Assembly (NCBI GenBank): GCA_963457665.1
Contig: OY735224.1
Span: forward strand, 53,922,929 to 53,986,928
Source of the DNA: Thysanoteuthis rhombus
Lineage: Eukaryota; Mollusca; Cephalopoda; Oegopsida; Thysanoteuthidae
Direction of reading: 5' to 3'
Length of the DNA stretch: 64,000 nt
Positions 38,301 through 52,967 of this stretch are shown one piece after another (within the stretch, counting starts at the first letter, position 1; each line of letters begins with the position of its first letter). Position numbers and translations under genes: made by a program. The notes beneath the pieces are model-generated. The model was not told the origin of the DNA. It did no database searches and saw only the letters and a program-made list of their open reading frames with translations.

Positions 38301-38790
38301 AAAATGCATTTTTACTGCGTACATAAGTGAGCCGTCAAAAATGGTCTTTTGAATGTCATTTGTACCTATCAATTTTATGGCTTTTTCTGGCGTAGTTTGA
38401 CGTGCTGATTGCAACGGTAGCATTGGATCGGGTGGATTTGATGTATTTTTCGATTCAGCCCAATTTGATGGAAATAGCCAATATTGACCGAAAAAACATT
38501 TTTACCGCATACATAAGTGAGCTGTCAAAAATGGTCTTTTGAATGTCATTTTTACCTATCGATTTTATGGCTTTTTCTGGCGTAGTTTGACGTGCTGATT
38601 GCAACGGTAGCATTGGATCGGGTGGATTTGATGTATTTTTCGATTCAGCCCAATTTGATGGAAATAGCCAATATTGACCGAAAATGTATTTTTACCGCAT
38701 ACATAAGAGAGCCGTCAAAAATGGTCTTTTCAATGTCATTTTTACCTATCGATTTTATGGCTTTTTCTGGCGTAGTTTGACGTGCTGATT
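35371..38790 (+). repeat. Satellite, internal A-type island
   Basis: A-type monomers return for 3.4 kb, with one B monomer at about 38080. From about 36.5 to 37.7 kb the island matches 8.8-10.0 kb at a constant offset of 27690, including the TGGACTTTTG, GCGACGGTA and ATCAGGTGG marks. Its first part resembles 17.0-17.3 kb. Confidence 0.85.
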
Positions 38791-41700
38791 GCAAGAGTAC
38801 CATTGGATCGGGTGGATTTGATGTAATTTTCAACTCAGCCCAATTTGATGGAAAAAGCTGCTATTGGTCGAGAAGGCACTTCCATAAGGGAGCCATCAAA
38901 AATGGTCTTTTGAATGTCATTTTCACCTATCGATTTTATGGCTTTTTCTGGCGTAGTTTGACGTGCTGATTGCAACTGTACCATTGGATCGGGTGGATTT
39001 GATGTAATTTTCAACTCAGCCCAATTTGATGGAAAAAGCCACTATTGGTCGAGAAGGCACTTCCATAAGGGAGCCATCAAAAATGGTCTTTTGAATGTCA
39101 TTTTTACCTATCGATTTTATGGCTTTTTCTGGCGTAGTTTGACGTGCTGATTGCAACAGTACCATTGGATTGGGTCAATTTGATGTATTTTTCGACTCGG
39201 CCCAATTTGATGGAAAAAGCCGCTATTGGTCGAGAAGGCACTTCCATAAGGGAGCCATCAAAAATGGTCTTTTGAATGTCATTTTTACCTATCGATTTTA
39301 TGGCTTTTTTCTGGCGTAGTTTGACGTGCTGATTGCAACGGTACCATTGGATCGGGTGGATTTGATGTATTTTTCGACTCAGCCCAATTTGATGGAAAAA
39401 GCCACTTTTGGTCGAGAAGGCACTTCCATGAGGGAGCCATCAAAAATGGTCTTTTGAATGTCATTTTTACCTATAGATTTTATTGCTTTTTCTGGCGTAG
39501 TTTGACGTGCTGATTGCAACGGTACCATTGGATCGGATGGATTTGATTTATTTTTCGACTCAGCCCAATTTGATGGAAAAAGCTGCTATTGGTCGAGAAG
39601 GCACTTCCATAAGGGAGCCATCAAAAATGGTCTTTTGAATGTCATTTTTACCTATCGATTTTATGGCTTTTTCTGGCGTAGTTTGACGTGCTGATTCCAA
39701 CGGTACCATTGGATCGGGTGGATTTGATGTATTTTTCGACTCAGCCCAATTTGATGGAAAAAGCCGCTATTGGTCGAGAAGGCACTTCCATAAGGGAGCC
39801 ATCAAAAATGGTCTTTTGAATGTCATTTTTACCTATCGATTTTATGGCTTTTTCTGGCGTAGTTTGACGTGCTGATTGCAACGGTACCATTGGATCGGCT
39901 GGATTTGATGTATTTTTCGACTCAGCCCAATTTGATGGAAAAAGCTGCTATTGGTCGAGAAGGCACTTCCATAAGGGCGCCATCAAAAATGGTCTTTTGA
40001 ATGTCATTTTTACCTATCGATTTTATGGCTTTTTCTGGCGTAGTTTGACGTGCTAATTGCAACAGTACCATTGGATCGGGTGGATTTGATGTATTTATCA
40101 ACTCAGCCCAATTTCATGGAAAAAGTCAATATTGACCGAAAATGCATTTCTACCGCACACATCAGTAAGCTGTCAAAAATGGTCTTTTGAATGTCATTTT
40201 TACCTATTGATTTTATGGCTTTTTCTGGCGTAGTTTGACGTGCTGATTGCAACGGTACCATTGGATCGGGTGGATTTGATGTATTTTTCGACTCAGCCCA
40301 ATTTGATGGAAAAAGCCGCTATTGGTCGAGAAGGCACTTCCATAAGGGAGCCATCAAAAATGGTCTTTTGAATGTCATTTTTACCTATCAATTTTATGGC
40401 TTTTTCTGGCGTAGTTTGACGTGCTGATTGCAACGGTACCATTGGATCGGGTGGATTTGATGTATTTTTCGACTCAGCCCAATTTGATGGAAAAAACCGC
40501 TATTGGTCGAGAAGGCACTTCCATAAGGGAGCCATCAAAAATGGTCTTTTGAATGTCATTTTTACCTATCAATTTTATGGGGATTTCTGGCGTAGTTTGA
40601 CGTGCTGATTGCAAAGGTACCATTGGATCGGGTGGATTTGATGTATTTTTCGACTCAGCCCAATTCGATGGAAATAGCCAATATTGATCGAGACGGCGCT
40701 TCCATAAGGGAGCCATCAAAAATGGTCTTTTGAATGTCATTTTTACCTATCGATTTTATGGCTTTTTCTGGCGTAGTTTGACGTGCTGATTGCAACGGTA
40801 CCATTGGATCGGGTGGATTTGATGTAATTTTCAACTCAGCCCAATTTGATGGAAAAAGCTGCTATTGGTCGAGAAGGCACTCCCATAAGGGAGCCATCAA
40901 AAATGGTCTTTTGAATGTCATTTTTACCTATCGATTTTATGGCTTTTTCTGGCGTAGTTTGACGTGCTGATTGCAACTGTACCATTGGACCGGGTGGATT
41001 TGAAGTAATTTTCAACTCAGCCCAATTTGATGGAAAAAGCCACTATTGGTCGAGAAGGCACTTCCATAAGGGAGCCATCAAAAATGGTCTTTTGAATGTC
41101 ATTTTTACCTATCGATTTTATGGCTTTTTCTGGCGTAGTTTGACGTGCTGATTGCAACAGTACCATTGGATTGGGTCGATTTGATGTATTTTTCGACTCA
41201 GCCCAATTTGATGGAAAAAGCCGCTGTTGGTCGAGAAGGCACTTCCATAAGGGAGCCATCAAAAATGGTCTTTTGAATGTCATTTTTACCTATCGATTTT
41301 ATGGCTTTTTCTGGCGTAGTTTGACGTGCTGATTGCAACGGTACCATTGGATCGGGTGGATTTGATGTATTTTTCGACTCAGCCATATTTCATGGAAAAA
41401 GTCAATATTGACCGAAAATGCATTTCTACCGCACACATCAGTAAGCTGTCAAAAATGGTCTTTTGAATGTCATTTTTACCTATTGATTTTATGGCTTTTT
41501 CTGGCGTAGTTTGACGTGCTGATTGCAACGGTACCATTGGATCGGGTGGATTTGATGTATTTTTGACTCAGCCCAATTTGATGGAAAAAGCCGCTATTGG
41601 TCGAGAAGGCACTTCCATAAGTGAGCCGTCAAAAATGGTCTTTTGAATGTCATTTTTACCTATCGATTTTATGGGGATTTCTGGCGTAGTTTGACGTGCT

Positions 41701-44700
41701 GATTGCAAAGGTACCATTGGATCGGGTGGATTTGATGTATTTTTCGACTCAGCCCAATTTGATGGAAATAGCCAATATTGATCGAGACGGCACTTCCATC
41801 AGGGAGCCATCAAAAATGGTCTTTTGAATGTCATTTTTACCTATCGATTTTATGGCTTTTTCTGGCGTAGTTTGACGTGCTGATTGCAAAGGTACCATTG
41901 GATCGGTTGGATTTGATGTATTTTTCGACTCAGCCCAATTTGATGGAAAAAGCCGCGATTGGTCGAGAAGGCACTTCCATAAGGGAGCCATCAAAAATGG
42001 TCTTTTGAATGTCATTTTTACCTATCGATTTTATGGCTTTTTCTGGCGTAGTTTGACGTGCTGATTGCAACAGTACCATTGGATCGGGTAGATTTGATGT
42101 ATTTTTCGACTCAGCCCAATTTGATGGAAAAAGCCACTATTGGTCGAGAAGGCACTTCCATAAGGGAGCCATCAAAAATGGTCTTTTGAATGTCATTTTT
42201 ACCTATCGATTTTATGGCTTTTTCTGGCGTAGTTTGACGTGCTGATTGCAACGGTACCATTGGATCGGGTGGATTTGATGTATTTTTCGACTCAGCCCAA
42301 TTTGATGGAAAAAGCCGCTATTGGTCGAGAAGGCACTTCCATAAGGGAGCCATCAAAAATGGTCTTTTGAATGTCATTTTTACCTATCGATTTTATGGCT
42401 TTTTCTGGCGTAGTTTGACGTGCTGATTGCAACGGTACCATTGGATCGGGTAGATTTGATGTATTTTTCGACTCGGCCCAATTTGATGGAAAAAGCCACT
42501 ATTGGTCGAGAAGGCACTTCCATAAGGGAGCCATCAAAAATGGTCTTTTGAATGTCAGTTTTATCTATCGATTTTATGGCTTTTTCTGGCGTAGTTTGAC
42601 GTGCTGATTGCAACGGTACCATTGGATCGGGTGGATTTGATGTATTTTTCGACTCAGCCCAATTTGATGGAAAAAGCCGCTATTGGTCGAGAAGGCACTT
42701 CCATAAGGGAGCCATCAAAAATGGTCTTTTGAATGTCATTTTTACCTATCGATTTTATGGCTTTTTCTGGCGTAGTTTGACGTGCTGATTGCAACGGTAC
42801 CATTGGATCGGGTGGATTTGATGTATTTTTCGACTCGGCCCAATTTGATGGAAAAAGCCGCTATTGGTCGAGAAGGCACTTCCATAAAGGAGCCATCAAA
42901 AATGGTCTTTTGAATGTCATTTTTACCTATCGATTTTATGGCTTTTTCTGGCGTAGTTTGACGTGCTGATTGCAACGGTACCATTGGATCGGGTGGATTT
43001 GATGTATTTTTCGACTCAGCCCAATTTGATGGAAAAAGCCGCTATTGGTCGAGAAGGCACTTCCATAAGGGAGCCATCAAAAATGGTCTTTTGAATGTCA
43101 TTTTTACCTATCGATTTTATGGCTTTTTCTGGCGTAGTTTGACGTGCTGATTGCAACGGTACCATTGGATCGGGTGGATTTGATGTATTTTTCGACTCAG
43201 CCCAATTTGATGGAAAAAGCCGCTATTGGTCGAGAAGGCACTTCCATAAGGGAGCCATCAAAAATGGTCTTTTGAATGTCATTTTCACCTATCGATTTTA
43301 TGGCTTTTTCTGACGTAGTTTGATGTGCTGATTGCAACGGTACCATTGGATCGGGTGGATTTGATGTATTTTTCGACTCAGCCCAATTTGATGGAAAAAG
43401 CCGCTATTGGTCGAGAAGGCACTTCCATAAGGGAGCCATCAAAAATGGTCTTTTGAATGTCATTTTCACCTATCGATTTTATGGCTTTTTCTGGCGTAGT
43501 TTGCCGTGCTGATTGCAACGGTACCATTGGAATGGGTGGATTTGATGTATTTTTCGACTCAGCCCAATTTGATGGAAAAAACCGCTATTGGTCGAGAAGG
43601 CACTTCCATAAGGGAGCCATCAAAAATGGTCTTTTCAATGTCATTTTTACCTATCGATTTTATGGCTTTTTCTGGCGTAGTTTGACGTGCTGATTGCAAC
43701 TGTACCATTGGATCGGGTTGATTTGATGTATTTTTCGACTCAGCCCAATTTGATGGAAAAAGCCGCTATTGGTCGAGAAGGCACTTCCATAAGGGAGCCA
43801 TCAAAAATGGTCTTTTGAATGTCATTTTTACCTATCGATTTTATGGCTTTTTCTGGCGTAGTTTGACGTGCTGATTGCAACGGTACCATTGGATCGGGTG
43901 GATTTGATGTATTTTTCGACTCCGCCCAATCTGATGGAAAAAGCCGCTATTGGTCGAGAAGGCACTTCCATAAGGGAGCCATCAAAAATGGTCTTTTGAA
44001 TGTCATTTTTACCTACCGATTTTATGCCTTTTCTGGCGTAGTTTGACGTGCTGATTGCAACGGTACATTTGGATCGGGTGGATTTGATGTATTTTTCGAC
44101 TCAGCCCAATTTGATGGAAAAAGCCGCTATTGGTCGAGAAGGCACTTCCATAAGGGAGACATCAAAAATGGTCTTTTGAATGTCATTTTTACCTATCGAT
44201 TTTATGGCTTTTTCTGGCGTAGTTTGACGTGCTGATTGCAACTGTACCATTGGATCGGGTGGATTTGATGTATTTTTCGACTCAGCCCAATTTGATGGAA
44301 AAAGCCACTATTGGTCGAGAAGGCACTTCCATAAGGGAGCCATCAAAAATGGTCTTTTGAATGTCATTTTTACCTATTGATTTTATGGCTTTTTCTGGCG
44401 TAGTTTGACGTGCTGATTGCAACGGTACCATTGGATCGGGTGGATTTGATGTATTTTTCGACTCAGCCCAATTCGATGGAAAAAGCCGCTATTGGTCGAG
44501 AAGGCACTTCCATAAGGGAGCCATCAAAAATGGTCTTTTGAATGTCATTTTTACCTATCGATTTTATGGCTTTTTCTGGCGTAGTTTGACGTGCTGATTG
44601 CAACGGTACCATTGGATCGGGTGGATTTGATGTATTTTTCGACTCAGCCCAATTTGATGGAAAAAGTTGCTATTGGTCGAGAAGGCACTTCCATAAGGGA

Positions 44701-47644
44701 GCCATCAAAAATGGTCTTTTGAATGTCATTTTTACCTATCGATTTTATGGCTTTTTCTGGCGTAGTTTGACGTGCTGATTGCAACGGTACCATTGGATCG
44801 GGTGGATTTGATGTATTTTTCGACTCAGCCCAATTTGATGGAAAAAGCCGCTATTGGTCGAGAAGGCACTTCCATAAGGGAGCCATCAAAAATGGTCTTT
44901 TGAATGTCATTTTTACCTATCGATTTTATGGCTTTTTCTGGCGTAGTTTGACGTGCTGATTGCAACGGTACCATTGGATCGGGTGGATTTGATGTATTTT
45001 TCGACTCAGCCCAATTTGATGGAAAAAGCCGCTATTGGTCGAGAAGGCACTTCCATAAGGGAGCCATCAAAAATGGTCTTTTGAATGTCAGTTTTACCTA
45101 TCGATTTTATGGCTTTTTCTGGCGTAGTTTGACGTGCTGATTGCAACAGTACCATTGGATCGGCTGGATTTGATGTATTTTTCGATTCAGCCCAATTTGA
45201 TGGAAAAAGCCACTATTGGTCGAGAAGGCACTTCCATAAGGGAGCCATCAAAAATGGTCTTTTGAATGTCATTTTTACCTATCGATTTTATGGCTTTTTC
45301 TGGCGTAGTTTGACGTGCTGATTGCAACGGTACCATTTGATCGGGTGGATTTGATGTATTTTTCGACTCAGCCCAATTTGATGGAAAAAGCCGCTATTGG
45401 TCGAGAAGGCACTTCCATAAGGGAGCCATCAAAAATGGTCTTTTCAATGTCATTTTTACCTATCGATTTTATGGCTTTTTCTGGCGTAGTTTGACGTGCT
45501 GATTGCAACGGTACCATTGGATCGGGTGGATTTGATGTATTTTTCGACTCAGCCCAATTTGATGGAAAAAGCCGCTTTTGGTCGAGAAGGCACTTCCATA
45601 AGGGAGCCATCAAAATGATCTTTTGAATGTCATTTTTACCTATCGATTTTATGGCTTTTTCTGGCGTAGTTTGACGTGCTGATTGCAACGGTACCATTGG
45701 ATCGGGTGGATTTGATGTATTTTTCGACTCAGCCCAATTTGATGGAAAAAGCCGCTATTGGTCGAGAAGGCACTTCCATAAGGGAGCCATCAAAAATGGT
45801 CTTTTGAATGTCATTTTTACCTATCGATTTTATGGCTTTTTCTGGCGTAGTTTGACGTGCTGATTGCAACGGTACCATTGAATCGGGTGGATTTGATGTA
45901 TTTTTCGACTCAGCCCAATTTGATGTAAAAAGCCGCTATTGGTCGAGAAGGCACTTCCATAAGGGAGCCATCAAAAATGGTCTTTTGAATGTCATTTTTA
46001 CCTATCGATTTTATGGCTTTTTCTGGCGTAGTTTGACGTGCTGATTGCAACGGTACCATTGGATCGGGTGGATTTGATGTATTTTTCGACTCAGCCCAAT
46101 TTGATGGAAAAAGCCGCTATTGGTCGAGAAGGCACTTCCATAAGGGAGCCATCAAAAATGGTCTTTTGAATGTCATTTTTACCTATCGATTTTATGGCTT
46201 TTTCTGGCGTAGTTTGACGTGCTGATTGCAACGGTACCATTGGATCGGGTGGATTTGATGTATTTTTCGACTCAGCCCAATTTGATAGAAAAAGCCGCTA
46301 TTGGTCGAGAAGGCACTTCCATGAGGGAGCCATCAAAAATGGTCTTTTGAATGTTTTTTTTACCTATCGATTTTATGGCTTTTTCTGGCGTAGTTTGACG
46401 TGCTGATTGCAACGGTACCATTGGATCGGGTTGATTTGATGTATTTTTCGACTCAGCCCAATTTGATGGAAAAAGCCACTATTGGTGTAGAAGGCACTTC
46501 CATAAGGGAGCCATCAAAAATGGTCTTTTGAATGTCATTTTTACCTATAGATTTTATTGCTTTTTCCGGCGTAGTTTGACGTGCTGATTGCAACGGTACC
46601 ATTGGATCGGGTGGATTTGATGTATTTTTTGACTCAGCCCAATTTGATGGAAAAAGCCGCTATTGGTCGAGAAGGCACTTCCATAAGGGAGCCATCAAAA
46701 ATGGTCTTTTGAATGTCATTTTTACCTATCGATTTTATGGCTTTTTCTGGCGTAGTTTGACGTGCTGATTGCAACGGTACCATTGGATCGGGTGGATTTG
46801 ATGTATTTTTCGACTCAGCCCAATTTGATGGAAAAAGCCGCTATTGGTCGAGAAGGCACTTCAATAAGGATGCCATCAAAAATGGTCTTTTGAATGTCAT
46901 TTTTAACTATCAATTATATGGCTTTTTCTGGCGTAGTTTGACGTGCTGATTGCAACGGTACCATTGGATCGGGTGGATTTGATGTATTTTTTGACTCAGC
47001 CCAATTTGATGGAAAAAGCCGCTATTGGTCGAGAAGGCACTTCCATAAGGGAGCCATCAAAAATGGTCTTTTGAATGTCATTTTTACCTACCGATTTTAT
47101 GGCTTTTTCTGGCGTAGTTTGACGTGCTGATTGCAACGGTACCATTGGATCGGGTGGATTTATGTGTTTTTTGACTCAGCCCAATTTGATGGAAAAAGCC
47201 GCTATTGGTCGATAAGGCACTTCCATAAGGGCGCCATCAAAAATGGTCTTTTGAATGTCATTTTTACCTATCGATTTTATGGCTTTTTCTGGCGTAGTTT
47301 GACGTGCTGATTGCAACAGTACCATTGGATCGGGTGGATTTGATATATTTTTCGACTCAGCCCAATTTGATGGAAAAAGCTGCTATTGGTCGAGAAGGCA
47401 CTTCCATGAAAGAGCCATCAAAAATGGTCTTTTGAAGGTCATTTTTACCTATCGATTTTATGGCTTTTTCTGGCGTAGTTTGACGTACTGATTGCAACGG
47501 TACCATTGGATCGGGTTGATTTGATGTATTTTTCAACTCAGCCTAATTTGATGGAAATAGCCAATATTGACCGAAAATGCATTTTTACCGCATACATAAG
47601 TGAGCCATCAAAAATGGTCTTTTGAATGTCATTTTTACCTATCG
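38791..47644 (+). repeat. Satellite, second large B-type domain
   Basis: This is mostly 181-bp B monomers. It carries a long-range duplicate of the first B domain: 38184 onward matches 16790 onward at offset 21394, then 20660, 20479, 20125 and 20306 after gains and losses of whole monomers, to at least about 44.7 kb. B-left/A-right hybrids lie near 40120 and 41395. A GGGGATTTCTGGCG variant monomer appears at 20100, 40580 and 41672. Confidence 0.9.
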
Positions 47645-49298
47645 ATTTTATGGCTTTTTCTGGCGCAGTTTGACGTGCTGATTGCAACGGTACCATTGGA
47701 TCGGATGGATTTGATGTAATTCTCGACTCAGCCCAATTTGATGGAAAAAGCTGCTATTTACGAGAAGGCACTTCCATAAAAGAGCCATCAAAAATGGTCC
47801 TTTGAATGTCATTTTTACCTATCGATTTTATGGCTTTTTCTGGCGTAGTTTGACGTGCTGATTGCAACGGTACCATTGGATCGGGTGGATTTGATGTATT
47901 TTTTGATTCAGCCCAATTTGTTGGAGATAGCCAATATTGACCGAAAATGCATTTTTACTGCATACATAAGTGAGCTGTCAAAAATGGTCTTTTGAAGGTC
48001 ATTTTTACCTATTGATTTTATGGCTTTTTCTGGCGTAGTTTGACGTGCTGATTGCAACGGTACCATTGGATCGGGTGGATTTATGTGTTTTTTGACTCAG
48101 CCCAATTTGATGGAAAAAGCCGCTATTGGTCGAGAAGGCACTTCCATAAGGGCGCCATCAAAAATGGTCTTTTGAATGTCATTTTTACCTATCGATTTTA
48201 TGGCTTTTTCTGGCGTAGTTTGACGTGCTGATTGCAACAGTACCATTGGATCGGGTGGATTTGATGTATTTTTCGACTCAGCCCAATTTGATGGAAAAAG
48301 CTGCTATTGGTCGAGAAGGCACTTCCATGAAAGAGCCATCAAAAATGGTCTTTTGAAGGTCATTTTTTCCTATCGATTTTATGGCTTTTTCTGGCGTAGT
48401 TTGACGTACTGATTGCAACAGTACCATTGGATCGGATGGATTTGATGTATTTTTCGACTCAGCCTAATTTGATGGAAATAGCCAATATTGACCGAAAATG
48501 CATTTTTACCGCATACATAAGTGAGCCATCAAAAATGGTCTTTTGAATGTCATTTTTACCTATCGATTATATGGCTTTTTCTGGCGTAGTTTGACGTGCT
48601 GATTGCAACGGTACCATTGGATCGGGTGGATTTGATGTATATTTTGATTCAGCCCAATTTGTTGGAGATAGCCAATATTGACCAAAAATGCATTTTTACT
48701 GCATACATAAGTGAGCTGTCAAAAATGGTCTTTTGAAGGTCATTTTTACCTATCGATTTTATGGCTTTTTCTGGCGTAGTTTGACGTGCTGTTTGCAACG
48801 GTACCATTGGATCGGGTGGATTTGATGTATTTTTCGACTCAGCCCAATTTGATGGAAAAAGCCGCTATTGGTCGAGAAGGCACTTCCATAAGGGAGCCAT
48901 CAAAAATGGTCTTTTCAATGTCATTTTTACCTATCGATTTTATGGCTTTTTCTGGCGTAGTTTGACGTGCTGATTGCAACGGTACCATTGGATTGGGTTG
49001 ATTTGATGCATTTTTCGACTCAGCCCAATTTGATGGAAGAAGCCGCTATTGGTTGAGAAGGCACTTCCATAAGGGAGCCATCAAAAATGGTCTTTTGAAT
49101 GTCATTTTTACATATCGATTTTATGGCTTTTTCTGGCGTAGTTTGACGTGCTGATTGCAACAGTACCATTGGATTGGATGGATTTGATGTATTTTTCGAC
49201 TCAGCCCAATTTGATGGAAAAAGCCGCTATTGGTCGAGAAGGCACTTCCATAAGGGAGCCATCAAAAATGGTCTTTTGAATGTCATTTTTACCTATCG
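47645..49298 (+). repeat. Nine-monomer HOR unit, 1654 bp, copy 1 (a-b-c-d-e-f-g-h-i)
   Basis: Nine distinguishable monomers appear in order. a: GGCGCAG, CTATTTACGAG, GGTCCTTTG (180 bp). b: GTTGGAGATAGCC (190). c: GGATTTATGTG, AAGGGCGCC (180). d: CCATGAAAGAGCC (181). e: GACGTACTG, CCTAATTTG (190). f: GATTATATGG, TATATTTTG (190). g: GCTGTTTGC (181). h: GATGCATTTTT, GGAAGAAGCC (181). i: ACATATCG, GGATTGGATGG (181). The sum is 1654. Confidence 0.9.
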
Positions 49299-50220
49299 AT
49301 TTTATGGCTTTTTCTGGCGCAGTTTGACGTGCTGATTGCAACGGTACCATTGGATCGGGTGGATTTGATGTAATTCTCGACTCAGCCCAATTTGATGGAA
49401 AAAGCTGCTATTTACGAGAAGGCACTTCCATAAAAGAGCCATCAAAAATGGTCCTTTGAATGTCATTTTTACCTATCGATTTTATGGCTTTTTCTGGCGT
49501 AGTTTGACGTGCTGATTGCAACGGTACCATTGGATCGGGTGGATTTGATGTATTTTTTGATTCAGCCCAATTTGTTGGAGATAGCCAATATTGACCGAAA
49601 ATGCATTTTTACTGCATACATAAGTGAGCTGTCAAAAATGGTCTTTTGAAGGTCATTTTTACCTATTGATTTTATGGCTTTTTCTGGCGTAGTTTGACGT
49701 GCTGATTGCAACGGTACCATTGGATCGGGTGGATTTGATGTATATTTTGATTCAGCCCAATTTGTTGGAGATAGCCAATATTGACCAAAAATGCATTTTT
49801 ACTGCATACATAAGTGAGCTGTCAAAAATGGTCTTTTGAAGGTCATTTTTACCTATCGATTTTATGGCTTTTTCTGGCGTAGTTTGACGTGCTGTTTGCA
49901 ACGGTACCATTGGATCGGGTGGATTTGATGTATTTTTCGACTCAGCCCAATTTGATGGAAAAAGCCGCTATTGGTCGAGAAGGCACTTCCATAAGGGAGC
50001 CATCAAAAATGGTCTTTTGAATGTCATTTTTACATATCGATTTTATGGCTTTTTCTGGCGTAGTTTGACGTGCTGATTGCAACAGTACCATTGGATTGGA
50101 TGGATTTGATGTATTTTTCGACTCAGCCCAATTTGATGGAAAAAGCCGCTATTGGTCGAGAAGGCACTTCCATAAGGGAGCCATCAAAAATGGTCTTTTG
50201 AATGTCATTTTTACCTATCG
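49299..50220 (+). repeat. HOR variant unit a-b-f-g-i, 922 bp
   Basis: This is the nine-monomer order with c, d, e and h missing. Lengths 180+190+190+181+181 add up to the observed 922 bp. Confidence 0.88.
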
Positions 50221-51313
50221 ATTTTATGGCTTTTTCTGGCGCAGTTTGACGTGCTGATTGCAACGGTACCATTGGATCGGATGGATTTGATGTAATTCTC
50301 GACTCAGCCCAATTTGATGGAAAAAGCTGCTATTTACGAGAAGGCACTTCCATAAAAGAGCCATCAAAAATGGTCCTTTGAATGTCATTTTTACCTATCG
50401 ATTTTATGGCTTTTTCTGGCGTAGTTTGACGTGCTGATTGCAACGGTACCATTGGATCGGGTGGATTTGATGTATTTTTTGATTCAGCCCAATTTGTTGG
50501 AGATAGCCAATATTGACCGAAAATGCATTTTTACTGCATACATAAGTGAGCTGTCAAAAATGGTCTTTTGAAGGTCATTTTTACCTATTGATTTTATGGC
50601 TTTTTCTGGCGTAGTTTGACGTGCTGATTGCAACGGTACCATTGGATCGGGTGGATTTATGTGTTTTTTGACTCAGCCCAATTTGATGGAAAAAGCCGCT
50701 ATTGGTCGAGAAGGCACTTCCATAAGGGCGCCATCAAAAATGGTCTTTTGAATGTCATTTTTACCTATCGATTTTATGGCTTTTTCTGGCGTAGTTTGAC
50801 GTGCTGATTGCAACAGTACCATTGGATCGGGTGGATTTGATGTATTTTTCGACTCAGCCCAATTTGATGGAAAAAGCTGCTATTGGTCGAGAAGGCACTT
50901 CCATGAAAGAGCCATCAAAAATGGTCTTTTGAAGGTCATTTTTACCTATCGATTTTATGGCTTTTTCTGGCGTAGTTTGACGTGCTGTTTGCAACGGTAC
51001 CATTGGATCGGGTGGATTTGATGTATTTTTCGACTCAGCCCAATTTGATGGAAAAAGCCGCTATTGGTCGAGAAGGCACTTCCATAAGGGAGCCATCAAA
51101 AATGGTCTTTTGAATGTCATTTTTACATATCGATTTTATGGCTTTTTCTGGCGTAGTTTGACGTGCTGATTGCAACAGTACCATTGGATTGGATGGATTT
51201 GATGTATTTTTCGACTCAGCCCAATTTGATGGAAAAAGCCGCTATTGGTCGAGAAGGCACTTCCATAAGGGAGCCATCAAAAATGGTCTTTTGAATGTCA
51301 TTTTTACCTATCG
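50221..51313 (+). repeat. HOR variant unit a-b-c-d-g-i, 1093 bp
   Basis: This is the parental order with e, f and h missing. Lengths 180+190+180+181+181+181 equal the observed 1093 bp. Confidence 0.88.
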
Positions 51314-52967
51314 ATTTTATGGCTTTTTCTGGCGCAGTTTGACGTGCTGATTGCAACGGTACCATTGGATCGGATGGATTTGATGTAATTCTCGACTCAG
51401 CCCAATTTGATGGAAAAAGCTGCTATTTACGAGAAGGCACTTCCATAAAAGAGCCATCAAAAATGGTCCTTTGAATGTCATTTTTACCTATCGATTTTAT
51501 GGCTTTTTCTGGCGTAGTTTGACGTGCTGATTGCAACGGTACCATTGGATCGGGTGGATTTGATGTATTTTTTGATTCAGCCCAATTTGTTGGAGATAGC
51601 CAATATTGACCGAAAATGCATTTTTACTGCATACATAAGTGAGCTGTCAAAAATGGTCTTTTGAAGGTCATTTTTACCTATTGATTTTATGGCTTTTTCT
51701 GGCGTAGTTTGACGTGCTGATTGCAACGGTACCATTGGATCGGGTGGATTTATGTGTTTTTTGACTCAGCCCAATTTGATGGAAAAAGCCGCTATTGGTC
51801 GAGAAGGCACTTCCATAAGGGCGCCATCAAAAATGGTCTTTTGAATGTCATTTTTACCTATCGATTTTATGGCTTTTTCTGGCGTAGTTTGACGTGCTGA
51901 TTGCAACAGTACCATTGGATCGGGTGGATTTGATGTATTTTTCGACTCAGCCCAATTTGATGGAAAAAGCTGCTATTGGTCGAGAAGGCACTTCCATGAA
52001 AGAGCCATCAAAAATGGTCTTTTGAAGGTCATTTTTACCTATCGATTTTATGGCTTTTTCTGGCGTAGTTTGACGTACTGATTGCAACAGTACCATTGGA
52101 TCGGATGGATTTGATGTATTTTTCGACTCAGCCTAATTTGATGGAAATAGCCAATATTGACCGAAAATGCATTTTTACCGCATACATAAGTGAGCCATCA
52201 AAAATGGTCTTTTGAATGTCATTTTTACCTATCGATTATATGGCTTTTTCTGGCGTAGTTTGACGTGCTGATTGCAACGGTACCATTGGATCGGGTGGAT
52301 TTGATGTATATTTTGATTCAGCCCAATTTGTTGGAGATAGCCAATATTGACCGAAAATGCATTTTTACTGCATACATAAGTGAGCTGTCAAAAATGGTCT
52401 TTTGAAGGTCATTTTTACCTATCGATTTTATGGCTTTTTCTGGCGTAGTTTGACGTGCTGTTTGCAACGGTACCATTGGATCGGGTGGATTTGATGTATT
52501 TTTCGACTCAGCCCAATTTGATGGAAAAAGCCGCTATTGGTCGAGAAGGCACTTCCATAAGGGAGCCATCAAAAATGGTCTTTTCAATGTCATTTTTACC
52601 TATCGATTTTATGGCTTTTTCTGGCGTAGTTTGACGTGCTGATTGCAACGGTACCATTGGATTGGGTTGATTTGATGCATTTTTCGACTCAGCCCAATTT
52701 GATGGAAGAAGCCGCTATTGGTTGAGAAGGCACTTCCATAAGGGAGCCATCAAAAATGGTCTTTTGAATGTCATTTTTACATATCGATTTTATGGCTTTT
52801 TCTGGCGTAGTTTGACGTGCTGATTGCAACAGTACCATTGGATTGGATGGATTTGATGTATTTTTCGACTCAGCCCAATTTGATGGAAAAAGCCGCTATT
52901 GGTCGAGAAGGCACTTCCATAAGGGAGCCATCAAAAATGGTCTTTTGAATGTCATTTTTACCTATCG
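51314..52967 (+). repeat. Nine-monomer HOR unit, 1654 bp, copy 2
   Basis: This is the full a-to-i order again, exactly 3669 bp downstream of copy 1 (47757 to 51426, 48082 to 51751 and 49411 to 53080 all give 3669). The two copies are near-identical by eye. Confidence 0.9.
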
